This document shows positions 15,164-22,150 of a stretch of 23,043 nt of DNA, piece by piece. The translations under genes and the position numbers were made by a program. The notes beneath the pieces were generated by a model that worked only from the letters and a program-made list of their open reading frames with translations, was not told where the DNA came from and searched no databases. How positions within the stretch are numbered: the first letter of the stretch is position 1; each line of letters opens with the position of its first letter. This stretch comes from Desulfobulbaceae bacterium (lineage in GTDB: Bacteria > Desulfobacterota > Desulfobulbia > Desulfobulbales > SURF-16): the NCBI GenBank assembly GCA_021160685.1, contig JAGHCC010000149.1:1-23043 (forward strand), written 5' to 3'.

Positions 15164-17566
15164 CTATTCGTTTTTTTTGTCAATCTTTTCAAATTTCTGG
15201 ATATCACGGGCAAAACGGAACAGTCCGGCCTCTACCCGGCCATTGACCGACTCTTCCGGATAGTTACCGTCATCGTCACGCTCACCGGCAGGTACACCGG
15301 TAAGAATCTCAATGGCCTCGTCTACGTTTGTCACCGGATAGACGAAAAATTTTTCCTCACTAATAGCTTGAACCACTTCTTTTTTCAGCATCAGGTGCCT
15401 GACGTTTGTGGCCGGGATGATGACACCTTCCTTACCGGTCAACCCCCGTTGGTTACAGACATCAAAAAAGCCTTCGATCTTTTCGTTAACGCCGCCAATG
15501 GCCTGTACCTCTCCCTGCTGGCTGACCGAGCCGGTAATGGCCATGGACTGTCTGACCGGAACCTCGGCCAGGGAAGAAAGCAAGGCACAGAGCTCACCGC
15601 AGGATGCGCTGTCACCCTCGATATCGCCGTATGACTGTTCAAAGACCAGGCTGGCCCGGAGTCCCAGCGGTATGGTGCGGGCATAGCGCGAGCTGAGAAA
15701 AGAATCAAGAATCATCACCCCTTTGGAATGAATGGGGCCGCCCAGTTCCACCTCCCGTTCAATATCAACAACTCCGCCTTTCCCGGGCCGGGTCAGAGCA
15801 GTGATACGGCTCGGGCAGCCAAAGGAATCACTGCCGAGCAGGATCACGGAAAGACCGTTGACCTGTCCCACCTTTTCTCCCGAGGTTTCAATATGACGGA
15901 TGCCCTGCTCAATGGCCTCGAACATTCGGTCTTTGATCCGGCCTCCCCGCTTTCGGTAAGCAGTCAACGCCTCCTCGATTTCCATAGACTCAATATATTT
16001 CTTCTCCTTTTGTCGGGCCAGATAATCCGCCTCTTTGATCAGGTCGGCAAATTCCCGGATGTGCAGGGAAAGTTTCTCTCGGTCTCCCGCTTCCCTGGCC
16101 GCCTGTTCAATCACTCTGGCCACGGCTGTCCGGTGCAGGGGCAGCAATTTTTTATCCCTGGCGAGACTGGCAAGAAGCGCTGCGAAAAGTTGCTGGCTTT
16201 CATCAGTACGGTTCATGCTATGTTCAAAATCCGCCTGCACCTTGAAAAGGGATTGAAATTCAGGATCGTGGTAGTTGAGACGATAGTAGATTAAAGGGTC
16301 GCCAATGAGGACAACCTTGGTCTGCAGGGGAATGGGTTTTGGTTCCAGGGTAACCGTGCTCATCAGGCCCAGAAGGCGCTCCACCGGTTCGATGCGGATC
16401 TGCTGGGCCCTGAGAGTCCGCTTGAGCCCCTCGTAGGCAAAGGGCTGAATCAGGAGTCTTCTGGCATCAAGAATGAGATAGCCATCATTGGCCTGGTGGA
16501 GAGAGCCGGGCTTGATCAGGGTAAAATTGGTGGTCAGCATTCCCATCTCGGCCTTATGTTCGATTCGGCCATGGAGGTTCTGATAAGTGGGCATGTCTTC
16601 ATAGACCACCGGCGCTCCCTCATTTTCATGAGTCACCAGCACATTAACCTCATACTGTTTGAAGGAAGGCGCAGATGAAACAAGGGGAAAGAAAATTTCA
16701 CTTTGCTTTCCCGAGGAGGGCAGGAAGTCATCAACCCGTTCGGTAATTTCCTTTTCGACATTGTCCAGGTAATCGATGATTTTTTCTTGATCCTTATACT
16801 TGGCTTTCAGCGTATCAATCAGGTGCGAAACCGCCAGTCCGGCTGTTTCCTTTTTCAGCTTCCGGCTCTGCTCTTCCGCGTTCCGTTTCAGGATGCTGAT
16901 CTCATGAATAGCCTGCTGCAGATCCGACTGGACTTTCTTAATCGCCTTTTCGATTTCTTTTTGGACTTCCTCGGGCAGCTTGCGAAAGGCTTCCGCATCC
17001 AGCGTCGTGCCGCTGCCGTCTATGGGGGCGAACAGGATTCCCTGTTCACCCCTGACCACCGAGATACTTTCCTCCCTGGCCCTCTCATCAACACCACTGT
17101 ACAGCTTGTCAATCTTCTGCTGCATATTCTCATTGATCGTCTTCTTGCGGGACCGGTAATCCTCTCCTTCAAAGACAGCGGGAATGGTGGTTCTCAGCAT
17201 GTCGATCAGGTCATGCATCTCCTGTTTGAAGACCAGAGACTTGCCTGATGGAAACTCAAGGGGTAAGGGCTTGTGGGGATGATTGAAGTTATGGACATAA
17301 CACCAGTCATTTGGAGTCTGCTCATGGCCGGCCTTTTCGTTGATAAAGGATTGAACAACGCTGTGGCGGCCGGATCCTTCAGGACCGATAACAAAAAGAT
17401 TAAAACCCTGGTGGCGTATGCCGATGCCGAAATCAACGGCCTCAAGGGCGCGGTTCTGGCCGATGAACCGGGTCAGCTCTTCCACTTCCTCGGTTGTTTC
17501 AAAGGCAAATTCTTGCGGATCACAATGATGATAGGCCTCGTCGGCTGTAATGGAACGAATGGTCAT
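15164..17566 (-). CDS. LonB-like ATP-dependent protease (AAA_32 / Lon C-terminal protease)
   Basis: An 800-residue ATP-dependent protease of the Lon family lacking the LonA N-terminal substrate domain. An AAA_32-type ATPase region comes first, interrupted by a long coiled-coil insertion (about residues 140-285 of this start). The C-terminal protease domain carries the Lon Ser-Lys dyad: Ser653 in GDSASCGE and Lys696 in NEKIEG, 43 residues apart as in E. coli Lon (S679/K722). The P-loop reads GPEGSGRHS, with Arg where the Walker A Lys is usual. ATG at 17593 is possible, but ATG at 17566 has AAGGA six bases upstream and is preferred. It is a single gene, convergent with the kinase. It probably degrades damaged or regulatory proteins; substrates are unknown. 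Confidence 0.92.
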   Translation of the reverse strand: MTIRSITADEAYHHCDPQEFAFETTEEVEELTRFIGQNRALEAVDFGIGIRHQGFNLFVIGPEGSGRHSVVQSFINEKAGHEQTPNDWCYVHNFNHPHKPLPLEFPSGKSLVFKQEMHDLIDMLRTTIPAVFEGEDYRSRKKTINENMQQKIDKLYSGVDERAREESISVVRGEQGILFAPIDGSGTTLDAEAFRKLPEEVQKEIEKAIKKVQSDLQQAIHEISILKRNAEEQSRKLKKETAGLAVSHLIDTLKAKYKDQEKIIDYLDNVEKEITERVDDFLPSSGKQSEIFFPLVSSAPSFKQYEVNVLVTHENEGAPVVYEDMPTYQNLHGRIEHKAEMGMLTTNFTLIKPGSLHQANDGYLILDARRLLIQPFAYEGLKRTLRAQQIRIEPVERLLGLMSTVTLEPKPIPLQTKVVLIGDPLIYYRLNYHDPEFQSLFKVQADFEHSMNRTDESQQLFAALLASLARDKKLLPLHRTAVARVIEQAAREAGDREKLSLHIREFADLIKEADYLARQKEKKYIESMEIEEALTAYRKRGGRIKDRMFEAIEQGIRHIETSGEKVGQVNGLSVILLGSDSFGCPSRITALTRPGKGGVVDIEREVELGGPIHSKGVMILDSFLSSRYARTIPLGLRASLVFEQSYGDIEGDSASCGELCALLSSLAEVPVRQSMAITGSVSQQGEVQAIGGVNEKIEGFFDVCNQRGLTGKEGVIIPATNVRHLMLKKEVVQAISEEKFFVYPVTNVDEAIEILTGVPAGERDDDGNYPEESVNGRVEAGLFRFARDIQKFEKIDKKNE

Positions 17567-17933
17567 GTTTTTTCCTTTTTTGTTCACAGTCATTCAGTCG
17601 TTATGTCACCATTTCCAGTGATGGACACGATAGAAACTTACATATTTGATCTAACATGTCTCTCATTCTTGATGCTATGCAAATTTATATGAAGTACCAA
17701 AAAAATACTGATGTCCAGGTGCTGCTTAAGCTATCAGCGATAATAACCCTATTTTGCTGTTATGAGTCAACCCTACGTATTCGGCCACTGTTGATCACAA
17801 TCGGTCAAAACTATTACAACGCATTATTCTTACCATTATTGCGTTTTCAGTAACGCTTTCAACGTGAATGGTATCCATTGATAAACTTCTTGATTTATGG
17901 CAATTAAATGAAGAGGTGTTTATAGTTTTACAG
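17567..17933. other. Divergent intergenic region between the Lon-like gene and the FGE-fold gene
   Basis: This ~370-base stretch must hold promoters for both directions, but I see no clear -35/-10 pair or heat-shock promoter. The frame of the FGE-fold gene extends upstream to 17868 but has no ribosome binding site and overlaps the riboswitch-like RNA, so it is treated as leader. No gene was recognised. Confidence 0.45.
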
Positions 17934-18010
17934 AGAATCAGACCTGCCGTAATACAGAGACGGAAAGCCACGGATCTATGCGGGTCTATAAAAATCGCCG
18001 GGCTGCCATT
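17934..18010 (+). promoter_or_regulatory. Candidate type I cyclic-di-GMP (GEMM) riboswitch aptamer
   Basis: GACGGAAAGCCACGGATCTA (17959-17978) followed by GCCGGGCTGCC (17997-18007) closely follows the GEMM-I consensus order GACGCAAAGCC-A-CGGG...GCCGGGUUGCC. Upstream, CAGACCTG (17939-17946) with CAG (17954-17956) takes the place of the GGCAAACC/P2 hairpin at the right spacing. Deviations: ACGG for ACGC, no GNRA loop, and no 5' GGCA to pair with UGCC, although CAG could pair with CUG. It lies about 105 bases before the FGE-fold start. It may be a variant, a decayed copy or a look-alike. Confidence 0.42.
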
Positions 18011-18113
18011 TGCAGAAGATAATCCGGCTATTTTGCTTTGTATTTCAGACTTGTTTGTTCTTCATTACGTTCAGCATGCTGGAAAGGAAGCACTTTCAAA
18101 AAATAGGGGGATA

Positions 18114-19202
18114 ATGATGCAAAAACAATATGGAAAGTCTTTGTTACTGTCTGCTGTAATACCCATTTTGTTAATGCTACAGTCAGTTGTATCTGCAGCT
18201 GACAGGGTTGTGGTTATCACCCTTGGTGGCGAGGTTGCCGTAGGTAATGCGACGGCTGCTGATGTGGTAAAGGGCAAGTCATTTTCCAGTAAGGCAGCGG
18301 GCAAAGGGGTGACCGGAACGCTTGTACTTCCACCCTGCGCCCAATCCTATACTAATTCCAACGGCATGACCTTTAACCTCATTCCCGCCGGCACCTTTAC
18401 GATGGGCAGTCCTGCTGACGAACCGGGTCGAAGTTCTATTGAAACTCCGCACCAGGTCACACTGACGGCATCGTATTACATGCAGACAACGGAGGTAACG
18501 CAGAAGCAGTGGCAGGATGTGATCGGCAATAATCCGGCTACCAATAACATTGGTGATGAGTATCCTCTGGAAACCCTGAACTGGTTTGAAGCGGCTTATT
18601 TTACAAACGCTTTGTCACAGGCGGAAGGGAGGAGTGAATGCTACACCTTGACCGGATGCTCAACGAATCCCGGTAATGGTATGGACTGTACAGACGTGAG
18701 CAGAAACCCCACCTGCACCGGCTACCATTTGCCCACCGAGGCAGAGTGGGAGTATGCGGCCCGTGCCACTACAACCACAGCTTATGCTAATCCGTACAGC
18801 TTTGATTCGGATAATACCGAAGAAAACACTGGTTTTAATTCCAACCTTCATGCCATGGGTTGGTATAGTTACAATGGCGCCATGCAAAACAGCAGTAATA
18901 TACCTGCCTATCCAGACGGCACCAAACCGGTGGCGCAAAAGCAGGCCAATCGTTGGGGGCTCTATGATATGCACGGCAATGTGTCGGAGTGGTGTCAGGA
19001 TTACTATAAAAAAGATTATTACACCGATCCAGGCAACAACCTTGATCCCCAAGGCCCTGTTGACGGCCCAGATCACGTGTTTCGCGGCGGTAGCTCGACC
19101 AACGCCGCCAAGTATGTGCGCTCGGCGAGCCGACACCACACCTGGCCGAGTAGCCTGGGCAACGGCCTGGGGTTCCGGCTTATCCTGCCTCAAGGTCAAT
19201 GA
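18114..19202 (+). CDS. Secreted FGE-sulfatase-fold protein, candidate DGR variable protein
   Basis: A 362-residue exported protein. Signal peptide at about residues 1-29 (hydrophobic LLLSAVIPILLMLQSVVSAA), then a GNATAADVVKGKSFSSK-type segment at about 44-60, then an FGE-sulfatase (SUMF1-like) domain to the C-terminus: GMTFNLIPAGTFTMGS, TTEVTQKQWQDVIG, GYHLPTEAEWEYAARA (203-218), WGLYDMHGNVSEWC (281-294), FRGGSS and GLGFRL. The cysteines needed by formylglycine-generating enzymes near the C-terminus are absent, so a binding rather than enzymatic role is likely. The last ~30 codons look like a DGR variable region. The start is ATG 18114 or 18117, both after AGGGGG; the frame is open back to 17868 but without a ribosome binding site. 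Location is probably periplasm, cell surface or outside. What it binds is unknown. Confidence 0.85.
   Translation: MMQKQYGKSLLLSAVIPILLMLQSVVSAADRVVVITLGGEVAVGNATAADVVKGKSFSSKAAGKGVTGTLVLPPCAQSYTNSNGMTFNLIPAGTFTMGSPADEPGRSSIETPHQVTLTASYYMQTTEVTQKQWQDVIGNNPATNNIGDEYPLETLNWFEAAYFTNALSQAEGRSECYTLTGCSTNPGNGMDCTDVSRNPTCTGYHLPTEAEWEYAARATTTTAYANPYSFDSDNTEENTGFNSNLHAMGWYSYNGAMQNSSNIPAYPDGTKPVAQKQANRWGLYDMHGNVSEWCQDYYKKDYYTDPGNNLDPQGPVDGPDHVFRGGSSTNAAKYVRSASRHHTWPSSLGNGLGFRLILPQGQ
19083..19200 (+). repeat. Candidate DGR variable region at the 3' end of the FGE-fold gene
   Basis: From the FRGGSS motif to the end, many codons end in C with variable first two bases: AGC, ACC, AAC, GCC, GCC, then AGC, CAC, CAC, ACC, then AGC, GGC, AAC, GGC. 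This is what adenine mutagenesis of AAC codons in a template repeat produces. They alternate with fixed scaffold codons for RGGS, VRSA, R and GFRL. The region is at the usual place: the last C-type-lectin-like segment, ending in a GC-rich run (CTGGGGTTCCGG). No matching template repeat or reverse transcriptase was found in the window. Confidence 0.5.
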
Positions 19203-19487
19203 GATCGGTGGGGTACTACACATGAAAGTAGGCAGGTGCAGACCGTGACAGCCCGGAGGGATGGAAGGGGCTAGGCTAGGCTGGTTTCATGCCTAGCATT
19301 TGCATTATTTTAATAAATCAACTGCTGCTTTACGATAGAGTTCCGCCCCGCCAACCATAATCACTTGAACACCTACCCCACTTGACCTTCCTGTTAAAAT
19401 GTTTCTGCGAATATGAACCTGCGACCATTATTCGGGACTTCAGCCGCAATATTCGGCGGGTCATTAGATTTACAAAGTAGAATTGAA
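19203..19487. other. Intergenic region after the FGE-fold gene
   Basis: Holds a G-rich stretch right after the stop (19203-19270) with pairing potential AGCCC/GGGCT, then the hairpin at 19275-19297. On the minus side a bulged hairpin at 19408-19434 (CGAATATG with CATTATTCG) might end the cutA/zinc-ribbon transcript. No gene was recognised. Confidence 0.45.
19275..19297 (+). terminator. Hairpin downstream of the FGE-fold gene
   Basis: GCTAGGC (19275-19281) pairs perfectly with GCCTAGC (19291-19297) around a 9-base loop; a second GCTAGGC at 19270-19276 offers an alternative stem. It is followed by ATTTGCATTATTTT, which is T-rich but interrupted. It is a weak terminator or, if the gene is a DGR target, possibly a structure linked to the homing site. 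Confidence 0.35.
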
Positions 19488-19697
19488 TTAATACGTCATC
19501 CGAACCCGGCCGCAATCCGGACAGACCCAGGTCGGCCCATTACTGATCCCCCAAATATTTTCCTGGAAGCACTCATCACAAATCTCAAAACCGCAGGGAC
19601 AGTTGCGGCAATAAGGCAGGGTTTTCCGGCAGCAGTGGCATTGGTAATCCTTGCCTTTTCGCCGTCTTCTGGAATAGGACATTTTTTTATCACCCAT
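19488..19697 (-). CDS. Small cysteine-rich zinc-ribbon protein of unknown function
   Basis: A 69-residue basic protein (SYSRRRRKGKDYQ near the start) with ten cysteines in CxxC-like pairs: CHCC, CRNCPC, CDEC and a C-terminal VCPDCGRV. These could form two zinc-binding knuckles or a zinc ribbon. The ATG at 19697 lies inside the end of cutA, overlapping it by eight bases; an ATG at 19682, after the cutA stop with GGGTGA upstream, would give 64 residues. The overlap implies co-expression with cutA. I do not recognise a named family. A metal-linked role next to cutA is only suggested by position. Confidence 0.7.
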   Translation of the reverse strand: MGDKKMSYSRRRRKGKDYQCHCCRKTLPYCRNCPCGFEICDECFQENIWGISNGPTWVCPDCGRVRMTY

Positions 19698-20028
19698 GGA
19701 CAATGTCCCTTTTGGCCAGTTCGGATTGTAACCAATCGAGAAAACCCTTGCTTGCGGCAAGCACGGGCGTGGCAATAATCTCCGGCGTGTCATAGGGGTG
19801 AAGTTCAAGAATAATTTTCTCTATCTCCGAATAATTTTTCCTGAAAGTTTTGGCGGTACAGACATATTCTCTTTCCTGTTCAATCTTTCCCTTCCAGTGG
19901 TAGGTGCTGGTAATCGGGCCGGAAATCTGCACACAGGCCGCCAATCTTTCAGCGACAAGCCTTTCGGCGATTTGCTCGCCAACCTCCGCTGTACCCACCG
20001 TGGTCACAACCTGAACAAATTCGGTCAT
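19690..20028 (-). CDS. cutA: Divalent-cation tolerance protein CutA
   Basis: A 112-residue small trimeric protein of the CutA family, linked in E. coli to copper/divalent-cation tolerance, though its biochemical role is still unclear. Family signatures seen: VQVVTTVGTAEVGEQIAERL at the N-terminus, LAACVQISGPITSTYHWKGK, and LHPYDTPEIIATPVLAASKG with the conserved HPY-PEI. Length matches the family. GGAGTGGCAGG precedes the ATG. No signal peptide is present, so it is likely cytoplasmic. Its 3' end overlaps the small zinc-ribbon gene. Confidence 0.96.
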   Translation of the reverse strand: MTEFVQVVTTVGTAEVGEQIAERLVAERLAACVQISGPITSTYHWKGKIEQEREYVCTAKTFRKNYSEIEKIILELHPYDTPEIIATPVLAASKGFLDWLQSELAKRDIVHG

Positions 20029-20341
20029 CCTGCCACTCCTGCTTTTTTAAATTCTCCAAAAATAAATCTCACCTGACTTTTCCGTAGCCATCAAATTTGC
20101 CGGTATGCTAAAAAAAACGAGACGAACGCATGAATCTCTTTTAACATAAACAAATCTTATAGATACGAATCATTTTTGTAACTTCTCAATAAGTGTTGGC
20201 AATCTATGAAAAAATCCCCCTCAATCCCCCTTTGATAAAGGGGGAGGTTGTCGGTATGCCAACACTTATTGAGAAGTTACTCATTTTTCACAATTATAAT
20301 CACTTAACCAAATTACTGACAATATTTTTGCGGAGTGTTTT
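20029..20341. other. Divergent gap between cutA and coaX, carrying a MITE-like element
   Basis: A 313-base divergent region that must hold promoters for cutA and coaX. The right half is taken up by the inverted-repeat element at 20178-20280, leaving 61 bases between it and the coaX start. No clear promoter hexamers were picked out. Confidence 0.6.
20178..20280. mobile_element. MITE-like element, 103 bp, with 24-bp perfect inverted ends and 8-bp target duplication
   Basis: The terminal 24 bases (20178-20201 and 20257-20280, starting GTAACTTCTCAATAAG) are exact reverse complements. The centre holds CCCCCTTT-GAT-AAAGGGGG. TCATTTTT occurs immediately on both sides (20170-20177 and 20281-20288), as expected for an 8-bp target-site duplication. 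There is no coding capacity, so it would be moved by a transposase encoded elsewhere. Confidence 0.8.
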
Positions 20342-21115
20342 ATGTTACTTGCCGTTGACGTAGGCAACAGCCATATGGTTCTTGGCCTTTTCAGGGAAGC
20401 TGACCTGCTATGGGACTGGCGGGTCAAGACAGACAGGGACTGCACAATTGACGAGCTGGCTGTCCAGTTACAGACACTTTTTCTTTTACAAAATATCTCC
20501 TTTGCCGATATCAGCGGCATCATCATCGCGTCGGTGGTACCGCCGATTAAATCCGCCTGGTCTTCTTTTTCGCAAAAATATTTAAACCTGGTCCCACTGG
20601 TGGTTTCTGCCAGTGGTTTTAAGACAGGGATGAAAATCCTCACCGACAACCCCGGTGAGGTGGGCGCCGACCGTATTGTCAACGTGGTTGCCGCTTACAA
20701 TCGTTATCCCCAGCCCCTTATCGTTGTTGATTTCGGCACGGCAACAACCTTTGACTGTGTTTCCGGTCAGGGTGATTACATTGGCGGAGCGATTGCCCCA
20801 GGGCTGGCAATCTCACTGGCCGCCCTGGGAAGAAAAACGTCCAAACTTCCTGAAATCGACATCTCATCTCCTCCGGATAAACCCATTGGTACCAACACCG
20901 TGGCAGCAATTAAATCAGGCGTTCTGTATGGTTATGGTGGTCTGGTGGAAGGACTGGTCAAAGAAATAAAAAAACAGTTTTTGCCAGAGCGTCCCAAGGT
21001 CATAGCCACGGGAGGCATGGCCGAACTCATTGCCCCCTACGCGCCCGCGATAAAAAAAGTCGATCCTATGCTGACCTTAAAGGGTCTGCAGCTACTCTAT
21101 GAAAAAAACAGCTAA
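20342..21115 (+). CDS. coaX: Type III pantothenate kinase
   Basis: A 257-residue cytoplasmic enzyme that phosphorylates pantothenate, the first step of coenzyme A synthesis. It belongs to the CoaX (ASKHA-fold) family. Seen: N-terminal phosphate loop DVGNSHMVLGLF (6-17), NPGEVGADR (103-111), DFGTATTFDC (130-139) with the catalytic-type Asp130, and ATGGMA (222-227). Length is normal. GGAG precedes the ATG by seven bases. Its end overlaps the LD-carboxypeptidase gene by 17 bases, indicating one transcript. CoA supply fits the CoA-dependent enzymes elsewhere in the window, though that may be coincidence. Confidence 0.97.
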   Translation: MLLAVDVGNSHMVLGLFREADLLWDWRVKTDRDCTIDELAVQLQTLFLLQNISFADISGIIIASVVPPIKSAWSSFSQKYLNLVPLVVSASGFKTGMKILTDNPGEVGADRIVNVVAAYNRYPQPLIVVDFGTATTFDCVSGQGDYIGGAIAPGLAISLAALGRKTSKLPEIDISSPPDKPIGTNTVAAIKSGVLYGYGGLVEGLVKEIKKQFLPERPKVIATGGMAELIAPYAPAIKKVDPMLTLKGLQLLYEKNS

Positions 21116-22025
21116 TCCACCATCAGACCCGCTTTTGCCGCCTGGACTGAAGAAAGGTGACACAATCGGCCTGGCCCCATTGGCAGGACCATGGGACGTC
21201 CAGAAGTTTTCCGCTGGAATCAGATTCCTTACTGATCTGGGTTTTAAAATCAGATTACCACCGGATTCCGGCCAGAGTTTTCCTTACCTGGCAGGCTCAG
21301 ACCAATACCGGCTGGACTGTTTTCATGAACTCTGGCGTGACCCGGAAGTTTCGGCCATTATGGCTGTCCGGGGAGGATACGGCTGTCTGCGCCTGATCGA
21401 TGCCATTGACCTTGATCTGATCAGAAAACAGCCAAAAATCCTGATCGGCTTCAGCGATGTGACCGTATTGCTGAACGGATTATACCGCCATACCGGACTT
21501 ATTACCTTTCACGGCCCCATGCTGACCACTCTTGCCGGCATGGACAAAGAGTCGACGGAGAAATTTCTTTCATGCCTCACCCATCGGGAGACACCGACTC
21601 TGCGGCCAGACCGGTTAAAAATCCTGCGTAGGGGGTCAGCCAGGGGGCGTCTGCTTGGCGGCAACCTTACCATTCTGAGTCATCTTATCGGAACGCCGTA
21701 CGAACCGTCTCTTACGGACTCGATTCTTTTTATTGAGGATATTGGCGAGCAGCCCTACCGCATTGACCGAATGCTGACCCAGCTCAAACTGGCAGGACGA
21801 CTTGAGGGAATTTGCGGTCTAATACTGGGAGATTTCACGAATTGCGGCAATATCGAACTGATCTGGAACAGGGTACTGGAACTCTTTGGGGACCAAATTC
21901 CAATCTGGTCCAATTTTCCGGTTGGCCACGGAGAACAGAACATAATCCTGCCGCTTGGAATTGAGGTTGAAATGGACAGCGAGAGCGGTTCACTTCTTTT
22001 TTGCCAACCTTGTATCAGAGAATGA
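21099..22025 (+). CDS. LD-carboxypeptidase, peptidase family S66
   Basis: A 308-residue serine peptidase of the MccF/LdcA family (S66). LdcA removes the terminal D-Ala from tetrapeptides during murein recycling; MccF-type members inactivate microcin C-like compounds. The Ser-Glu-His triad is visible: Ser119 in GFSDVT, Glu213 in FIEDIGEQPYRIDRML and His277 in VGHGEQN, with RGGYG (91-95) completing the site. No signal peptide, so it is cytoplasmic. It starts inside coaX. Murein recycling is the default reading; the microcin role cannot be excluded from sequence. Confidence 0.94.
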   Translation: MKKTANPPSDPLLPPGLKKGDTIGLAPLAGPWDVQKFSAGIRFLTDLGFKIRLPPDSGQSFPYLAGSDQYRLDCFHELWRDPEVSAIMAVRGGYGCLRLIDAIDLDLIRKQPKILIGFSDVTVLLNGLYRHTGLITFHGPMLTTLAGMDKESTEKFLSCLTHRETPTLRPDRLKILRRGSARGRLLGGNLTILSHLIGTPYEPSLTDSILFIEDIGEQPYRIDRMLTQLKLAGRLEGICGLILGDFTNCGNIELIWNRVLELFGDQIPIWSNFPVGHGEQNIILPLGIEVEMDSESGSLLFCQPCIRE

Positions 22026-22042
22026 TTTTTCGGCCATTTTCC

Positions 22043-22141
22043 GTAACCTCAATAAGTGGCGGCAACCTATAAACAAATCCCCCTTAATCCCCCTTTGCTA
22101 AAGGGGGAAGTTGTTGGTATACCACCACTTACTGAGGTTGC
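22043..22141. mobile_element. Second, diverged MITE-like element, 99 bp
   Basis: This copy shares the core CCCCCTTT-GCT-AAAGGGGG and the GTAAC-CTCAATAAGTGG end with the element at 20178-20280. Its inverted ends match at about 18 of 22 positions. The flanks CATTTTCC (22035-22042) and CATTTTAC (22142-22149) match at 7 of 8 positions, a worn target duplication. It lies between the converging peptidase and acyltransferase genes, where its hairpin could serve as a two-way terminator. Confidence 0.7.
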
Positions 22142-22150
22142 CATTTTACC

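Noticed and set aside
17868..18113. N-terminal extension of the FGE-fold gene by 82 codons
   Set aside because: No ribosome binding site at 17868. The extension overlaps the riboswitch-like RNA, and a clear signal peptide begins at 18114 after AGGGGG.
18660..19223. 187-codon open frame on the minus strand
   Set aside because: It lies antisense inside the well-supported FGE-fold gene, and its repetitive Val/Ile/His-rich translation looks like a shadow.
19330..19515. 61-codon minus-strand frame with an LKSRIMVAGSYSQ stretch, considered as a decayed tRNA 3' half
   Set aside because: The GCAGGTTCATAT segment resembles a T-arm, but the pairing partner does not match and no acceptor or anticodon arm can be folded. 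It also overlaps the end of the zinc-ribbon gene.
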